Under the pieces are notes generated by a model, which searched no databases, was not told the origin of the DNA, and worked only from the letters and a program-made list of their open reading frames with translations. Below are positions 11,205 through 21,975 of a stretch of 64,000 nucleotides of DNA, in pieces (the stretch's first letter is position 1; the number at the start of each line of letters is the position of its first letter). The DNA comes from Adiantum capillus-veneris (Eukaryota > Streptophyta > Polypodiopsida > Polypodiales > Pteridaceae). The stretch covers positions 156,337,545 to 156,401,544 of the forward strand of contig CM043950.1 of the NCBI GenBank assembly GCA_014529385.2, given 5' to 3'. The translations under genes and the position numbers were made by a program.

Positions 11205-11209
11205 GAGCC
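11205..11209. repeat. Target-site duplication of A, left copy
   Basis: GAGCC immediately precedes the TG terminus of A and is repeated exactly at 30,067-30,071 after its CA terminus. A 5-bp duplication is typical for Gypsy integrase. Confidence 0.9.
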
Positions 11210-12805
11210 TGTAACATTTAATGGCCTAGAAACTTATGTGTAGCGGAAATTAGCATGAACATAGTGGGCATTTCATTAATATAGATTCCTAATGAGAATT
11301 ACAAGAGTGCTTGGGTGGAGAGAGCAAAAAAAAGCATAACACCTAGTTAGATAGCATCAACAATACTTTCAAAAGAGAGAGAAATTAAGCTATTGACAAC
11401 AGTTGAGGACCGGATTTGCATGGAGCCGGTCCCCCCTCCAAAAGGCTTTGTATTATGGTTTCTCCCATCAAGAGAGACATTGTACAATACAATTCTTTGT
11501 GTTCCTTCAAGACTAGCTAGTGCAATGAAGATGAAAACTTCATGCACTAAGCAAAACACTTAACAAACACAACATCAATTATCCCCAGTCTCAGACCCAA
11601 GACCTCACACACCTTCGAAGATGGTGAGAGCTAGCAGGGTATGAGAGTAGATTGAGAGGAAGAAGGAGTATCTTACGAGAAAGATGTACATCTCCTCACA
11701 TAATCACTCATATTAGCATAGCTTAGCTTAGTAATTAGCTTGGTAGAGGAGATGAGCATGCATTGTAGCTTGGGTCTTGGTTGGATTTGCATCCACATGC
11801 CAAGAGTGTGTCGATGTAGGCTTCTATCTCACAAGCTTGGAGTAGGTGATGAGCTCTCCATTAAAGCTTGGGAAGCGATAGTCTTCTCTTCCTTCACACA
11901 TAGACTGTGTATGAGTGTGTGTGCGATAATGCCTTGCAAAAATCAGCCCCCTCTCTCTCTTGGGCAAGCCCTCTTGCTATTTGCTCTTCCAGGCTCCCCA
12001 TTGGACCTCCCCAAGTCAATCTAATGGCTATTAAGCAGCATAAGTGATAGCCTTCTGACATGTGTCCCCCTTTCCCCTTTTGTGAGAGCTTAATCAATTA
12101 AGCTTAATTGATTTAAATGAACTAAATCCCCATTGGACCTTTCCCCATTATGACCAATAGGAATTAAGTAGCCCATTTGGCTGCTCAATTCCTCTTGGAC
12201 CCTTTCACAGGCTGTCCAATAATCATCCAGGAGACTTAATTTTCATTAGTTCTTTTTATTAATTGTTTTAAAATTAATTAGGCTAAATTTACTCTAGCCT
12301 TATTCTCATTGGTCCACTTCAAGGGTCATCCAATAGGAATTGGGTACACCTTGTGGGCATCTGGCGTAGGGAGCTGACATGTGTCCCTCATTCCCTTTGT
12401 GTAAAGGGAGCTTGTGTGTGTGTGTGGCCTTCTCTCTCATCCCCTACTTGCTAGGCTCGCCCCCTCCTATGTAGGGATATTCAAAGACTTTTTGGTCACA
12501 CACAAAGCATCCAATTTCCCTAGGGTTGACCTTTGGACACAACCTTTGAATTTTGGAATCTTAGCATTTTGGATGTCTTAATGGGCTGAACCTTAGGGTC
12601 TTTTCAGCCCATTGTTTCACATGGCTCTTTTGCAGATGGCCCCCCCTTTTGGATCCCTATTTTCCCTCCTTTGGATCCCTACTGTGGCCGGTCTGCTAGC
12701 TTAACCAATCTTCTAGCTTTTTCTCCCCTGGCACTTCCCCATATTAAATGATCAGTTTAACATAAGAAAATCATTTAGGAGAATTAGATATTGATTATTA
12801 TGACA
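11210..12805 (-). repeat. 3' LTR of A
   Basis: 1,596 bp, beginning TGTAACATTTAATGG and ending ATTATTATGACA on the plus strand. It is matched over its whole length by 18,515-20,001 joined to 29,953-30,066. It differs from the 5' LTR at scattered positions (a few percent by eye). It contains a dense set of CCAAT and ATTGG pentamers between 12,000 and 12,342. Confidence 0.95.
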
Positions 12806-12819
12806 TTACCTCTCTCTTG
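12806..12819 (-). other. Polypurine tract of A
   Basis: Directly adjoining the 3' LTR, the minus strand reads CAAGAGAGAGGTAA, the purine-rich primer for plus-strand DNA synthesis. Element C has the same sequence in front of its 3' LTR. Confidence 0.85.
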
Positions 12820-13156
12820 AAATCATAGTCGTCCTCGACTATGGTGTAGAGAAGATAAAGCATATTCATGAGTCCTTTTCTTAGCGGGTAAAGGATCCCT
12901 ATGTTACCCTACGACATCATTCCACAATGGATGACTAGTCCATTTGGCGCTTGAGAGCCTAAGGCTGCCGCAAGCATGTCTGCACATTAGTCCTATCAAT
13001 CTTCCATAGTAGAGTGACAAGCTCTACTTGGTGTTTGGGAGACGTCGTCTCCGCAAACATGAGCTAAGCATGCATACTACTTCATTTTTGTGCACAATAA
13101 AGAAAAAGAGAGTCTTATAAGAAACTTTGTTCAATTTTAACATTTTGTACATTTGC

Positions 13157-13579
13157 TTACTCTTGGGAAGCATTCTAAGCATTGACAAGGTTTAGGTTAT
13201 CCTTTAATTGTATGCCTTGCATCCATCTAGTATCTTCAAAAGGATAATTCTTAAACTTAATAAGATATCGTCAGATAGTCTTACCGCCTCTTAGTACCTT
13301 GTCTTCATGTTGGAGAATGGACTCGGGCTGCAGCACCTCCTCTTGGTCCTCGATCTCTGGTGGGTCTTCAATAGTTGGTTCTTGAGGTGGCTCTCCTTTG
13401 TAAGGCTTTAATAGGCTCACATGGAAACAATTGTGTATGGGCCAATGATTGGCCAACTTGAGTTGATAGGCCATCTCATTTATTGGCCTAAGAATCTGGA
13501 AGGGACCATAGTACCTTTTTGCTAGTTTAGCATAGTACTTTTGGTGTCTAGTAGGATTCTTGCCCCTCGTGTGCCTTAA
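13157..13579 (-). pseudogene. A: integrase C-terminus and chromodomain-like tail
   Basis: The minus-strand frame continues after the integrase stop with [16 protein letters not shown] (GPY/F module of Gypsy integrase), HVSLLKPY, a Pro/Glu-rich linker and [12 protein letters not shown] follows at 13,271-13,273, and then YLIKFKNYPFEDTRWM, the aromatic-and-acidic core of a chromodomain-like tail. Comparison with element C shows that the two stops at 13,271 and 13,580 correspond to CGA arginine codons, both consistent with C-to-T change at CpG. A further stop replaces Tyr near the end. The normal stop is at 13,157-13,159. Chromodomains in this position are known to bind histone marks and direct integration; here it is inferred from sequence. 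Confidence 0.8.
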
Positions 13580-14650
13580 TCAAGCCTTGGGAAACTTTAA
13601 TAAGACCCAATCATTTTCTTTAAAAGCTTGGGCTCTTCTGTGCTTGTCAGCATCAGCCTTTTGCCTTTGCTGTAAGATAGAGATAGCATCCTTAATCTTT
13701 TGAAAAGATTCTTGTAGGTCTCGGCTATACTCATCTGCAGCTAAGATCTTCCCATGTACCTTAAGTAGCAAGGAACTTTTTGATCTCCCCTCAATTACCT
13801 CGAAAGGTGCTTTTCCCGTGGAAGTATGTACAATGTTATTGTAAGCATACTCCACTAAGGGTAAGTACTTCTCCCATTGGGATCTTTGATCTACTTCCGT
13901 TACATAGGATTTTAGTAGATCGAGAATTGTTAGGTTAGATATTTCACTTTGGCCATCCGTTTGTGGATGATAGACCGAAGAGAAGTTTAGCCTTGTCCCT
14001 AAATTCTCAAAGAGACCCTTCCAGAAATTACTGGTCATTCTAGGATCTCTATCCGACAATATGGACATTGGCAAGCCATGGTACTTGAAAATTTGTGAAA
14101 TGAAGAGGGTTGCCATTTGATGGGCTTTGATAGTCTTTTTGACAGGTATAAAATGAGCTTGTTTACTGAACCTGTCTACTATCGTCCATATTCCCGTATT
14201 CCCATGGATAGACTTAGGCAATCCAAAGATAAAATCCATGGATATGCTCTCCCATGGTGAATTAGGGATTGGCAAGGGTTGAAGCAATCCAAGTTGCTTC
14301 CCTCTGTCAAATTTTGTCTTTTGGCATACCACACATTTAGAAACATACTCTTGTATGTTCACTTTCATGGTAGGCCAATAGAAATATGTTTCAATTCCCT
14401 TTAAGGTAGACTGAATCCCTCTATGCCCCGCAGAGGGTGGAGCATGAGATTCATACATTACTTTCTCACGTAGTGAGTTAGTAACACATAGTCTATTGCC
14501 ATAGAGAAGATAACCATCTTGTAAAGTAAATGGTTTTTCTTTCTTCCCTAATGCAAGGGCTGAAATCACATCTCTGAAATCAGAATCAATAGCGTACTCA
14601 TCTATCATTGAAGATAGATCATTGTGAGTTGCTATGGAAACCGCATTCAC
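13580..14650 (-). pseudogene. A: integrase
   Basis: 356 residues. The zinc-binding HHCC module is visible (H69, H76, C106, C109). The catalytic core has D139 in SMDFIFGLP, D200 in ILSDRDPR and E236 in YHPQTDGQSE, giving D-D-35-E spacing. The frame starts after a nonsense codon (TGA where C has TCA, 14,660-14,662) and ends at KFPKA followed by TGA where C has CGA. All catalytic residues are present, so the domain itself is intact although cut off from the rest of the polyprotein. Function in the family is joining of linear cDNA to host DNA. Confidence 0.9.
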
Positions 14651-14659
14651 TCTCGGCCG

Positions 14660-15090
14660 TCTTCAGAGTGCATCAGCTACTTGATTATGCTTTCCAGCAA
14701 TGTGAGCAATATGAAAATGAAATTGCGAAAGGAAATTTGCCCACCTCATTTGTTTGTCGGAGAGCTTGGTCTGCGTCATGAAGTACTTAAGACTTTGGTG
14801 ATCCATTTGCAGAATGAAAGGAGTCCCCAATAAATAGTGCTTCCATGAGTCTAAGGCATGTAGAACTGCAAGAACTTCCTTTTCATATATGCCTAGAGCT
14901 TGCTCAACAGGGTCGAGCCTTCGACTCGCATAGCCTATGGCGTGCCCTTCTTGGAGCAAAATTGCTCCAAGGCAATCACCACAAGCATCACATTGGACCT
15001 CTAATGGTTTTGAGAGATCCGGTAGTGTAAGCACAGGTTGAGAGATAAGCTTTTCTTTAAGATTTTCAAAAGCATTGTTCTCCTTAGTAG
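14660..15090 (-). pseudogene. A: RNase H
   Basis: An RT-linked RNase H with PLEVQCDACGDCLGAIL (first Asp), YEKEVLAVLHAL (Glu) and LQMDHQSLKYF (Asp), ending HIAGKHNQVADAL. It is preceded by a TAG at 15,091-15,093 that replaces a Trp codon seen in C, and is closed by the TGA at 14,660. The same segment is deleted in element C, so A preserves the only RNase H of this family in the window. Confidence 0.88.
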
Positions 15091-15835
15091 ACTATGTATA
15101 CCTAACGCTTTTCTTTGTTAGGTCATGTAATGGTCCCGCAATTTGTGAGAACTTTTCTATGAAGCGTCTATAGTATGCACACATACCTATAAAGCTTCTT
15201 AGTTCATGAAGATTCCTTTGTTTAGGCCATCCTTTTATTACCTCTAACTTTGATGGATCCATTTGGATGCCATCTTGAGAGATAATGTGACCTAAATATT
15301 GAATCTCTTGCAAGAAAAATTCACTTTTCTTTCGATTAACATAAAGTTTATTCTCTCTCAAAACTTGAAATATTACCTGGAGGTGTTGCTTGTGTTCATC
15401 TAATGAATTAGAGTAGATGATAATATCATCAAAGAACACTCCAATGAAGGTTCGATGAGGCCTAAACAGCTTCTCCATCAAGCGGTTGAATGTGCTTGGT
15501 GCATTGGTCAAGCCAAAAGGCATGAAAATGTATTCGTAAAGACCAAACTTGGTGCGAAATGCGGTCTTTACAATGTCTTGATCAACTACCCTTATTTGAT
15601 GATAGCCACTTTTTAGGTCAATCCTACTGAAGTAGGTCGATCCTTGTAGCTTATCAAATAGGTCTTCTACCCGTGGAACGGGAAACCTATTCTTGATAGT
15701 GATCCTATTTAGTGCTCTATAGTCGACACACATACGATATGTGCTGTCTTTCTTTTGCACTAATAGCACAGGTGAGCAAAATGGAGATGAGCTAGGCCTA
15801 ACCATGCCCTTCTCAACTAACTCATGCACTAGCTT
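15091..15835 (-). pseudogene. A: reverse transcriptase
   Basis: The Gypsy RT runs from VHELVEKGMVRPSSSPFCSP through CVDYRALNRITIKNRFPVP, motif A FSRIDLKSGYHQIRV (catalytic Asp present), MPFGLTNAPSTFNRLM, and motif C GVFFDDIIIYS (both Asp present), to GHIISQDGIQMDPSK and a thumb region. All catalytic Asp residues are intact. A 4-base insertion at the joint with the protease/linker frame (GCAAGCTAGTGCATG here, GCAAGTGCATG in C) puts the RT out of frame with the upstream ORF. The domain ends in TAG. Confidence 0.92.
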
Positions 15836-17430
15836 GCCGCATAATCTCCTCTTGTTGAGCTCGAGAAACTCTATAAGGAGGTTTTTTAGGCGGTGAACTT
15901 CCTGGAAGAAGTTCAATTGCATGGTCATCATTACCTCGTTTAGGAGGTAGCTCACAAGGGATGCTGTCAATAAAAACATCTTGAAACCCCTTGAGAAAAT
16001 TGGATAACTCTAATTCCTTTTGGTTGCCTTTATTTTCTTTTGCTAAAGCATTAGATTCATTTTGAGAATCTTGATAAAAAATCATGTACACAGAAATAGA
16101 GCTCTTCATTGACTTGTTGAAAGCTGGTGTATGTACAATGGGGATAGTGTTACCCATTTCCTTAGCATCTATATACATGTCTTTTTCCCTGAACTTAAAG
16201 GAGATTCTCCTTTCAGGAAATTTAACATCGGCAGCCAGGCGGTCAAACCATGGTGCCCCTATGATTACATCCTCATGCTTGAGAGGAGAGATAGAGAAGT
16301 CCTCTTTGTCCACATAGCCTTGGACATGAAGCCTCAATTTCCCGATTAAGGGAGTGACTGAAGCTTCTTGCCCCTTGAAGGCACTGTCTGCGGGTAGGAC
16401 AAATCCCATCTCGTAGGATTGTATGCCTAGCTTGGTGGCCAACTCTATAGATATAAAATTGTGAGTAGAACCAGGGTCAAAGAGAATAAAAGCATCATGT
16501 TCTCTTACCTTTCCCCAAGCATGGCATAGAGGATATCCTTTGTGATGAGTTTGGTGAGTCTCCTCCTCTTGGATTTCAACCAAGGAAGCTCTAGGAGGAT
16601 CTTGGCGGTTGTTCTTTTGGGGACAAGCGCGGTATGCATACCCTTGTTCGCCGCACTTGAAACACTGATTATCCTTACGATAACGCTCAAGCTCTTCAGG
16701 AGAGAGTTTGTTCTTACCTTTGTAAACTCCCTTCTCTTTAGCTTTGTTGGAGTTGCCCTTAGGAGACTTTTGGACATTTTCCTTCCCCTTAGGCTCATTG
16801 GAACCCTTGGTTTCCGTGGGCTTATTATTTCTTTTAGCCCCCGTTTGGAAATTGATTCGAGAGGCCACCATAGTATGGTGTATTACCGCCGATATGGTAT
16901 GTGGCCTTAGGGATTTGACATACTCCGCCATTTCTTCGGTTAAGCCCGCACAAAATTGTTGCTTTTGCTCTCCAAAATCCAACTTTTTGAAGACAGTGGC
17001 TTTGAGTTGTAGGTCCCAAAAATTGTCTACATATTTGTGGATGGATTCATAGAGAGAGAGCTTTAAGCCTCGCCATTCGATGAGTACTTTGTCTTTGGCA
17101 TCGGTGGCCAAAAACTGCTTCATAATGGAAGCTCTTAAAGCTTTCCATGTTCGTGAAGCTTCACCATTAGCTCGTAAGCTAGACCACCATTGCCTGGTGG
17201 ACTTTTGCAAGTGCATAGCTACATGGCGTAGCTTAGAGGACTTCGTAAAGCCCTCATCTCCAAACGTGGCATCGAATTGCTGGATAAAGGCCAAGACTTT
17301 TTCCGTAGCACCAAAGGTGCCATCATAGGTAAGGAAAGAGATGCTTTTCCCTCCCTCTTTGAACTTCTTCAGCTTGGATGACCTCTTCCATGCGGCATAG
17401 GATTTCCTATGGCCTCTTCTTTTTGATGGT
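15836..17430 (-). pseudogene. A: gag capsid, zinc knuckle and protease
   Basis: A 490-residue open frame starts within the capsid, and the coding sense extends upstream to about 17,430 as KLKKFKEGGKSISFLTYDG. Capsid motifs include MHLQKSTRQWWSSL and WKALRASIMKQFL. The zinc knuckle at about residue 209 is CFKCGEQGYAYRAC, with Tyr where the CCHC His should be (element C has His). The aspartic protease motif FILFDPGSTHNFIS is at about residue 271, with Pro where Ser or Thr normally follows the catalytic Asp; C shares this, so it is a family trait. A GAPWFDRLAA flap/core motif follows. A frameshift near 17,440 separates this part from the gag N-terminus. Confidence 0.88.
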
Positions 17431-17439
17431 TCAAAGGTT

Positions 17440-18112
17440 TCACCACATCACTTTCTTCAGAAGGTGAAGAATTTGAAGAAGGTGGGGAAGAGGGTGACCT
17501 CTTGCTCGCCTTTTTCTTGTCTTGATCTTCGTCGTCTTCACCATCACTTTCATAAGAGGAGGAGGATGAAGAAGATGGAGCAGAGGGTGTCCTCTTTCTT
17601 GCCTTTTTCTTCTCTTGATTTTTATCATCCCTCTTTGAATTATGACGTGGAGAAGAGTGTGATGGTCTTCTCCGCTTTGGTGGTGATGGAGAGCTTTTAG
17701 CCCGCCGTCTTCATGGAGACATCTCCGCCGAGGTGGCGGGAGACTCACTTCTTTCTCGTTCCTTCGGTGGAGGCTCTTGAGTTCTCCTTTGGGAAGGAGA
17801 TGCATCATCAAAAAGTAAATTCTTGAGCCCTTCATATGGATTCTCTTCTTCTTCCCGAATCGAAGAGAGACCTCTTTTGGTAGTCTCACTAAGAGGCTTC
17901 CTAGGTGTTCTCTAGTCATGGTGATGAGCTTGGAGAATCCCATGATCACGGAGCTGCCGTTGCACTTCACTTTGGAGAGATGGATTGTCCATGGCTTGTT
18001 GAAGCCTAGAAACAAGATAATTAACAAGCATTGGAGCATCATTAGTAACTTGCTCATGAGAAAAATAAAAGTTATCAACATTAATTTCACTCTCTTTACT
18101 ATTGTCAGCCAT
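17440..18112 (-). pseudogene. A: gag N-terminal region
   Basis: It starts at an ATG (MADNSKESEINVDNFYFSHE) and reads LVNYLVSRLQQAMDN...SEVQRQLRDHGIL, then a TAG (17,909-17,911) where element C has GAG. Beyond it lies a Ser/Arg/Pro-rich basic stretch and an acidic Ser-rich stretch leading to the capsid. Such a low-complexity N-terminal extension before the capsid is unusual in length. The start is about 400 bases inside the primer-binding site, and this ATG is the first of the frame. Confidence 0.8.
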
Positions 18113-18499
18113 TCTAACAACTTTTAGGTGTACTTTGTCACTTCAAGCCCTAGTTGCTACTCGTCTTTACCCCTTTAGAAAAAGCACTCAAGCTACTGTA
18201 CACGCGGCTCGAATACCATTAATTGCAAGGAATAGAAGAGAGGGTCTTTCGACACCAAAACAACACCGGCTCCTGTCAAGCTTCTAATAGCTCAATAGTG
18301 GTTAAGCCGTAGGCAAGCCCCATAGGACTCCACTATTAAGACCATATCTCTCGACGGTGATGCCCCGTTAACTGCACAAAGGCAGGCGCACTGCAAGGCT
18401 GAAAATTCCCTATTCTACTTACTCACAGGCAATTAATAATACCAACCATTTATAGCTAGCTTGAGGACCTCCCTTCTTGAGCAACAAAAGAGAAACCTT

Positions 18500-18513
18500 G
18501 TGCTTTGATACCA
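18500..18513 (-). other. Primer-binding site of A
   Basis: The minus strand reads TGGTATCAAAGCAC two bases inside the 5' LTR end. The first eight bases match the TGGTATCAGAGC consensus that pairs with the 3' end of plant initiator tRNA-Met, with a G-to-A change inside the site. Confidence 0.88.
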
Positions 18514-18514
18514 A

Positions 18515-20001
18515 TGTAACATTTAATGGCCTAGAAACTTATGTGTAGTGGAAATTAGCATGAACATAGTGGGCATTTCATTAGAATAGATTCCTAATGA
18601 GAATTACAAGAGTGCTTGGGTGGAGAGAGCAAAAAAAAGCATAACACCTAGTTAGATAGCATCAACAATACTTTCAAAAGAGAGAGAAATTAAGCTATTG
18701 ACAACAGTTGAGGACCGGATTTGCATGGAGCCGGTCCCCCCTCCAAAAGGCTTTGTATTATGGTTTCTCCCATCAAGAGAGACATTGTACAATACAATTC
18801 TTTGTGTTCCTTCAAGAGTAGCTAGTGCAATGAAGATGAAAACTTCATGTACTAAGCAAAACACTTAACAAAGACAACATCAATTATCCACGGTCTTAGA
18901 CCCAAGACCTCACACACCTTCGAAGATGGTGAGAGCTAGCAGGGTATGAGAGTAGATTGAGAGGAAGAAGGAGTATCTTACAAGAAAGATGTACATCTCC
19001 TCACATATTTACTCATATTAGCATAGCTTAGCTTAGTAATTAGCTTGGTAGAGGAGATGAGCATGAATTGTAGCTTGGATCTTGGTTGGATTTGCATCCA
19101 CATGCCAAGAGTGTGTCGATGTAGGCTTCTATCTCACAAGCTTGGAGTAGGTGATGAGCTCTCCATTAAAGCTTGGGAAGAGATAGTCTTATATTTCTTC
19201 ACACATAGACTGTGTGTGAGTGTGTGTGTGCGATAATGCCCTGCAAAAATCAGCCCCCTCTCTCTCTTGGGCGAGCCCTCTTGCTATTTGCTCTTCCAGG
19301 CTCCCCATTGGACCTCCCCAAGTCAATCTAATGGCTATTAAGCAGCATAAGTGATAGCCTTCTGACATGTGTCCCCCTTTCCCCTTTTGTGAGAGCTTAA
19401 TCAATTAAGCTTAATTGATTTAAATGAATTAAATCCCCATTGGACCTTTCCCCATTTTGACCAATAGGAATTAAGTAGCCCATTGGGCAGCTCAATTCCT
19501 ATTGGACCCCTTCACAGGCTGTCCAATAATCATCCAGGAGACTTAATTTTCATTGGTTCTTTTTATTAATCGTTTCAAAATTAATTAGGATAAATTTACT
19601 CTAGCCTAATTCTCATTGGTCCACTTCAAGGGTCATCCAATAGGAATTGGGTACACCTTGTGGGGATCTGGCCTAGGGAGCTGACATGTGTCCCTCATTC
19701 CCTTTGTGTAAAGGGAGCTTGTGTGTGTGTGTGTGTGGCCTTCTCTCTCATCCCCTACTTGCTACGGTCGCCCCCTCCTATGTAGGGATATTCAAAGACT
19801 TTTTGGTCACACACAAAGCATCCAATTTTCCTAGGGTTGACCTTTGGACACAACCTTTGAATTTTGGAACCTTAGCATTTTGAAGGTCTTAATGGGCTGA
19901 ACCTTAGGGTCTTTTCAGCCCATTGTTTCACATGGCTCTTTTGCAGATGGCCCCCCCTTTGGATCCCTATTTTCCCTCCTTTGGATCCCTACTGTGGCCG
20001 G
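18515..20001 (-). repeat. 5' LTR of A, first part
   Basis: Begins TGTAACATTTAATGG on the plus strand and follows the 3' LTR closely up to GTGGCCGG. There it is interrupted by the TGTCG terminus of element B. The remainder resumes at 29,949-29,953. Confidence 0.95.
19998..20001. repeat. Target-site duplication of B, left copy
   Basis: CCGG precedes the TG of B, and CCGGT follows its CA at 29,949-29,953. The uninterrupted 3' LTR of A has a single GGCCGGTCTG here. The duplication is thus 4 bp, or 5 bp if a T was shared or lost at the left junction. Confidence 0.8.
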
Positions 20002-21921
20002 TGTCGTGCTGTAACACGTACATAGTGGGAACGCATGCTACAAGATCTATCTTGTAACTTTTGAGATACATAATTATCTTTCCTATAATGTACATATGCA
20101 TATTTAAGTATAATAATAATCCTTCTATCTCAGCCTATTATTTCTCTCAAGGGTAACCTATCCTTACTTTACCATCAGAAAATACTATGGGAAAAGCTCA
20201 ATAGCTCCGCCTCTTTAACTTGGGGCTAAAAGCATTGATTCTTTATTACTACTATCTCATTATCATCTCACATCCTAGCTAGATCCTATATCTAGTGTAA
20301 AATCCAATATATATATATTCTATGTATTTTTAATACGTTTCTTATATTTCTTTTTAAATAGCTACTAGGAGGGAATCAAATCCTACTGGAACACTAGGTG
20401 GCATGATTTCAAAGATACACTTATTTTAATGCATTATTGCAAGCATGATTATAAAACTTTGTCAAGGAGCAATGTCATGCTTTCATATGGCATGAGGTAT
20501 CTTTTGGAATTAAATGAAAGTCTAGGCTAAGGGGACCACGGGAAGACTTTTGCTGAAGTTTCTTCCCATATTTTTACTTTTTTTTTTGGAGCCACGGTTG
20601 AGGAGATATGATCAAAATACTGGACCCCAGTCTGCCCACATCATGCAGGGACAACTCATTACCAACTTTTCCAATTCCTATTCACAATGGCTCCTCTCTT
20701 CTTGTGTAAACCCTTGGGGGTTACCTTCACCCATAAAAGGGAACCTCTTCTTCCTTGAAAGGAACTCAAGCATTCAAGCCATTGATGAGAGGAATTCTTG
20801 AGGGAGTGAGTAGTAATGCCTAATTGTACTTAGCCATTAACATAAGCCCAAGCCTACACTTTCTCCTAGAGGGAGACTAGCCATTCTTGCAACAAGCTAA
20901 CCTTGGAAGATCAACTCTAATCAAAGAAGGTCTTGCACTTGGTGTATCAATCAAAGTGGAATTATCCACTCTTCTTCTCTCTCCATCAATAATGGTGCCG
21001 AAGGGTTTGTCAAGTAAGATGTGTTCTACATTGATGTTTTCTTGATTTCTTGTTGTTTTCTTTTTCATCTCTAATCCAACATATATATATGTATCTAATC
21101 TCATCTCCTTAAACAAACCTATCTCTCTCATTCTTAGTAATTCATCCTCTCTGCAATTTCTAGGTTCTCTTTTCTACAGGTACATCTCTCCCCACAGTAT
21201 CCTTATTGCCTACGGGCAAGAATAGGGCTTGGGAGGGAAACTTATCATCTTTTCACTTCTCTCATATCTACGTTTCTCACATGCTATCCTAGATGAATAA
21301 CACACATGATGATAATTTCTATCGCTTTCACTCTGTACAATCTATTAGAATTAACGTATGGATTAGCCGTAAAATACACTTTCAACAATGTATAGTGTTT
21401 CTCTTTGGCCCAGAAAGGCTTAATGATATACTTCTATCACCGGATCCCATCATACTACCTCTCATAGACTATAACCTTTCTTTTGACGTAAGCGTAGTTA
21501 TCTTGCTATGAACTAAGAGGATTTGTACACACAGTTAATCCCAATCACTAGACAAAATATATATATTATAGTAAGCACAAAACTACAATTCCAAAGAACA
21601 ATTCGTAGCCTATTTGGTCAGCCAAGATTGAATGCCATTAACTCATCTATTAACCCTTTCATATTACCCATGATACGATATGACCATAGCCTTGATGTTT
21701 TCATTTTCGTATTGTTTTGACATTCTCTTTTGTGTTCTTTCTTTGTGTGTGTGAGTGCAAGAGAGAAAGAGTGAGTTTTATTTGATTGCACTTCTTTCCA
21801 AACCCTAGTCTTCATGGCATCTATGGTTTAACTCCTTCATATAGTTTTTGTTGAGTTCTCTCACAAACTCTCACAGCCATAAGCCCGGTGCTTTCGTGGC
21901 AAGACCGCAAATATCTCGACG
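20002..21921 (+). repeat. 5' LTR of B
   Basis: 1,920 bp, beginning TGTCGTGCTGTAACACG and ending ATATCTCGACG where the 3' LTR ends TTTCTGGACA. It lacks a 94-bp segment that the 3' LTR has at 28,485-28,578; the segment is bounded by GCTG on both sides, suggesting a short-repeat deletion. Elsewhere the two LTRs differ by about one base in fifty by eye. Confidence 0.95.
20732..20739 (+). promoter_or_regulatory. Damaged TATA box in 5' LTR of B
   Basis: CATAAAAG here corresponds to TATAAAAG in the 3' LTR (28,759-28,766), in the context TTCACC-ATAAAAGGGAACC. The copy that would drive the element has lost the first T of its box. Confidence 0.6.
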
Positions 21922-21927
21922 TATTTT

Positions 21928-21945
21928 TTGGTGAACCCGACGCGA
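21928..21945 (+). other. Candidate primer-binding site of B
   Basis: TTGGTGAACCCGACGCGA lies six bases inside the LTR end. TGGTGA is compatible with pairing to a CCA-ended tRNA. I cannot assign the tRNA. Confidence 0.55.
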
Positions 21946-21975
21946 AACTGCCAGGGTGAGATTTTGTGGGTAACC

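Larger units (their letters stand above)
10810..11209 (+). repeat. Left LTR of element D, first part (5' of inserted A)
   Basis: It matches 38,260-38,870 in order. The matched blocks are (A/C)AAGAAA(A)GGGG, a CT microsatellite, TTGTAGC(A/C)A(C/A), a second simple-repeat block, CACAT(G/A)GAATA(A/G)CA(A/C)CACCATCA, CA(A/C)AA(C/A)CAAGAGCA, and GTTTT(G/A)GATGAT(G)..ATGG(T)GAG. The match is broken exactly at the point where chromovirus A begins and resumes at 30,072 beyond A. The true left end of this LTR is not visible, because F sequence adjoins at 10,809. Confidence 0.7.
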
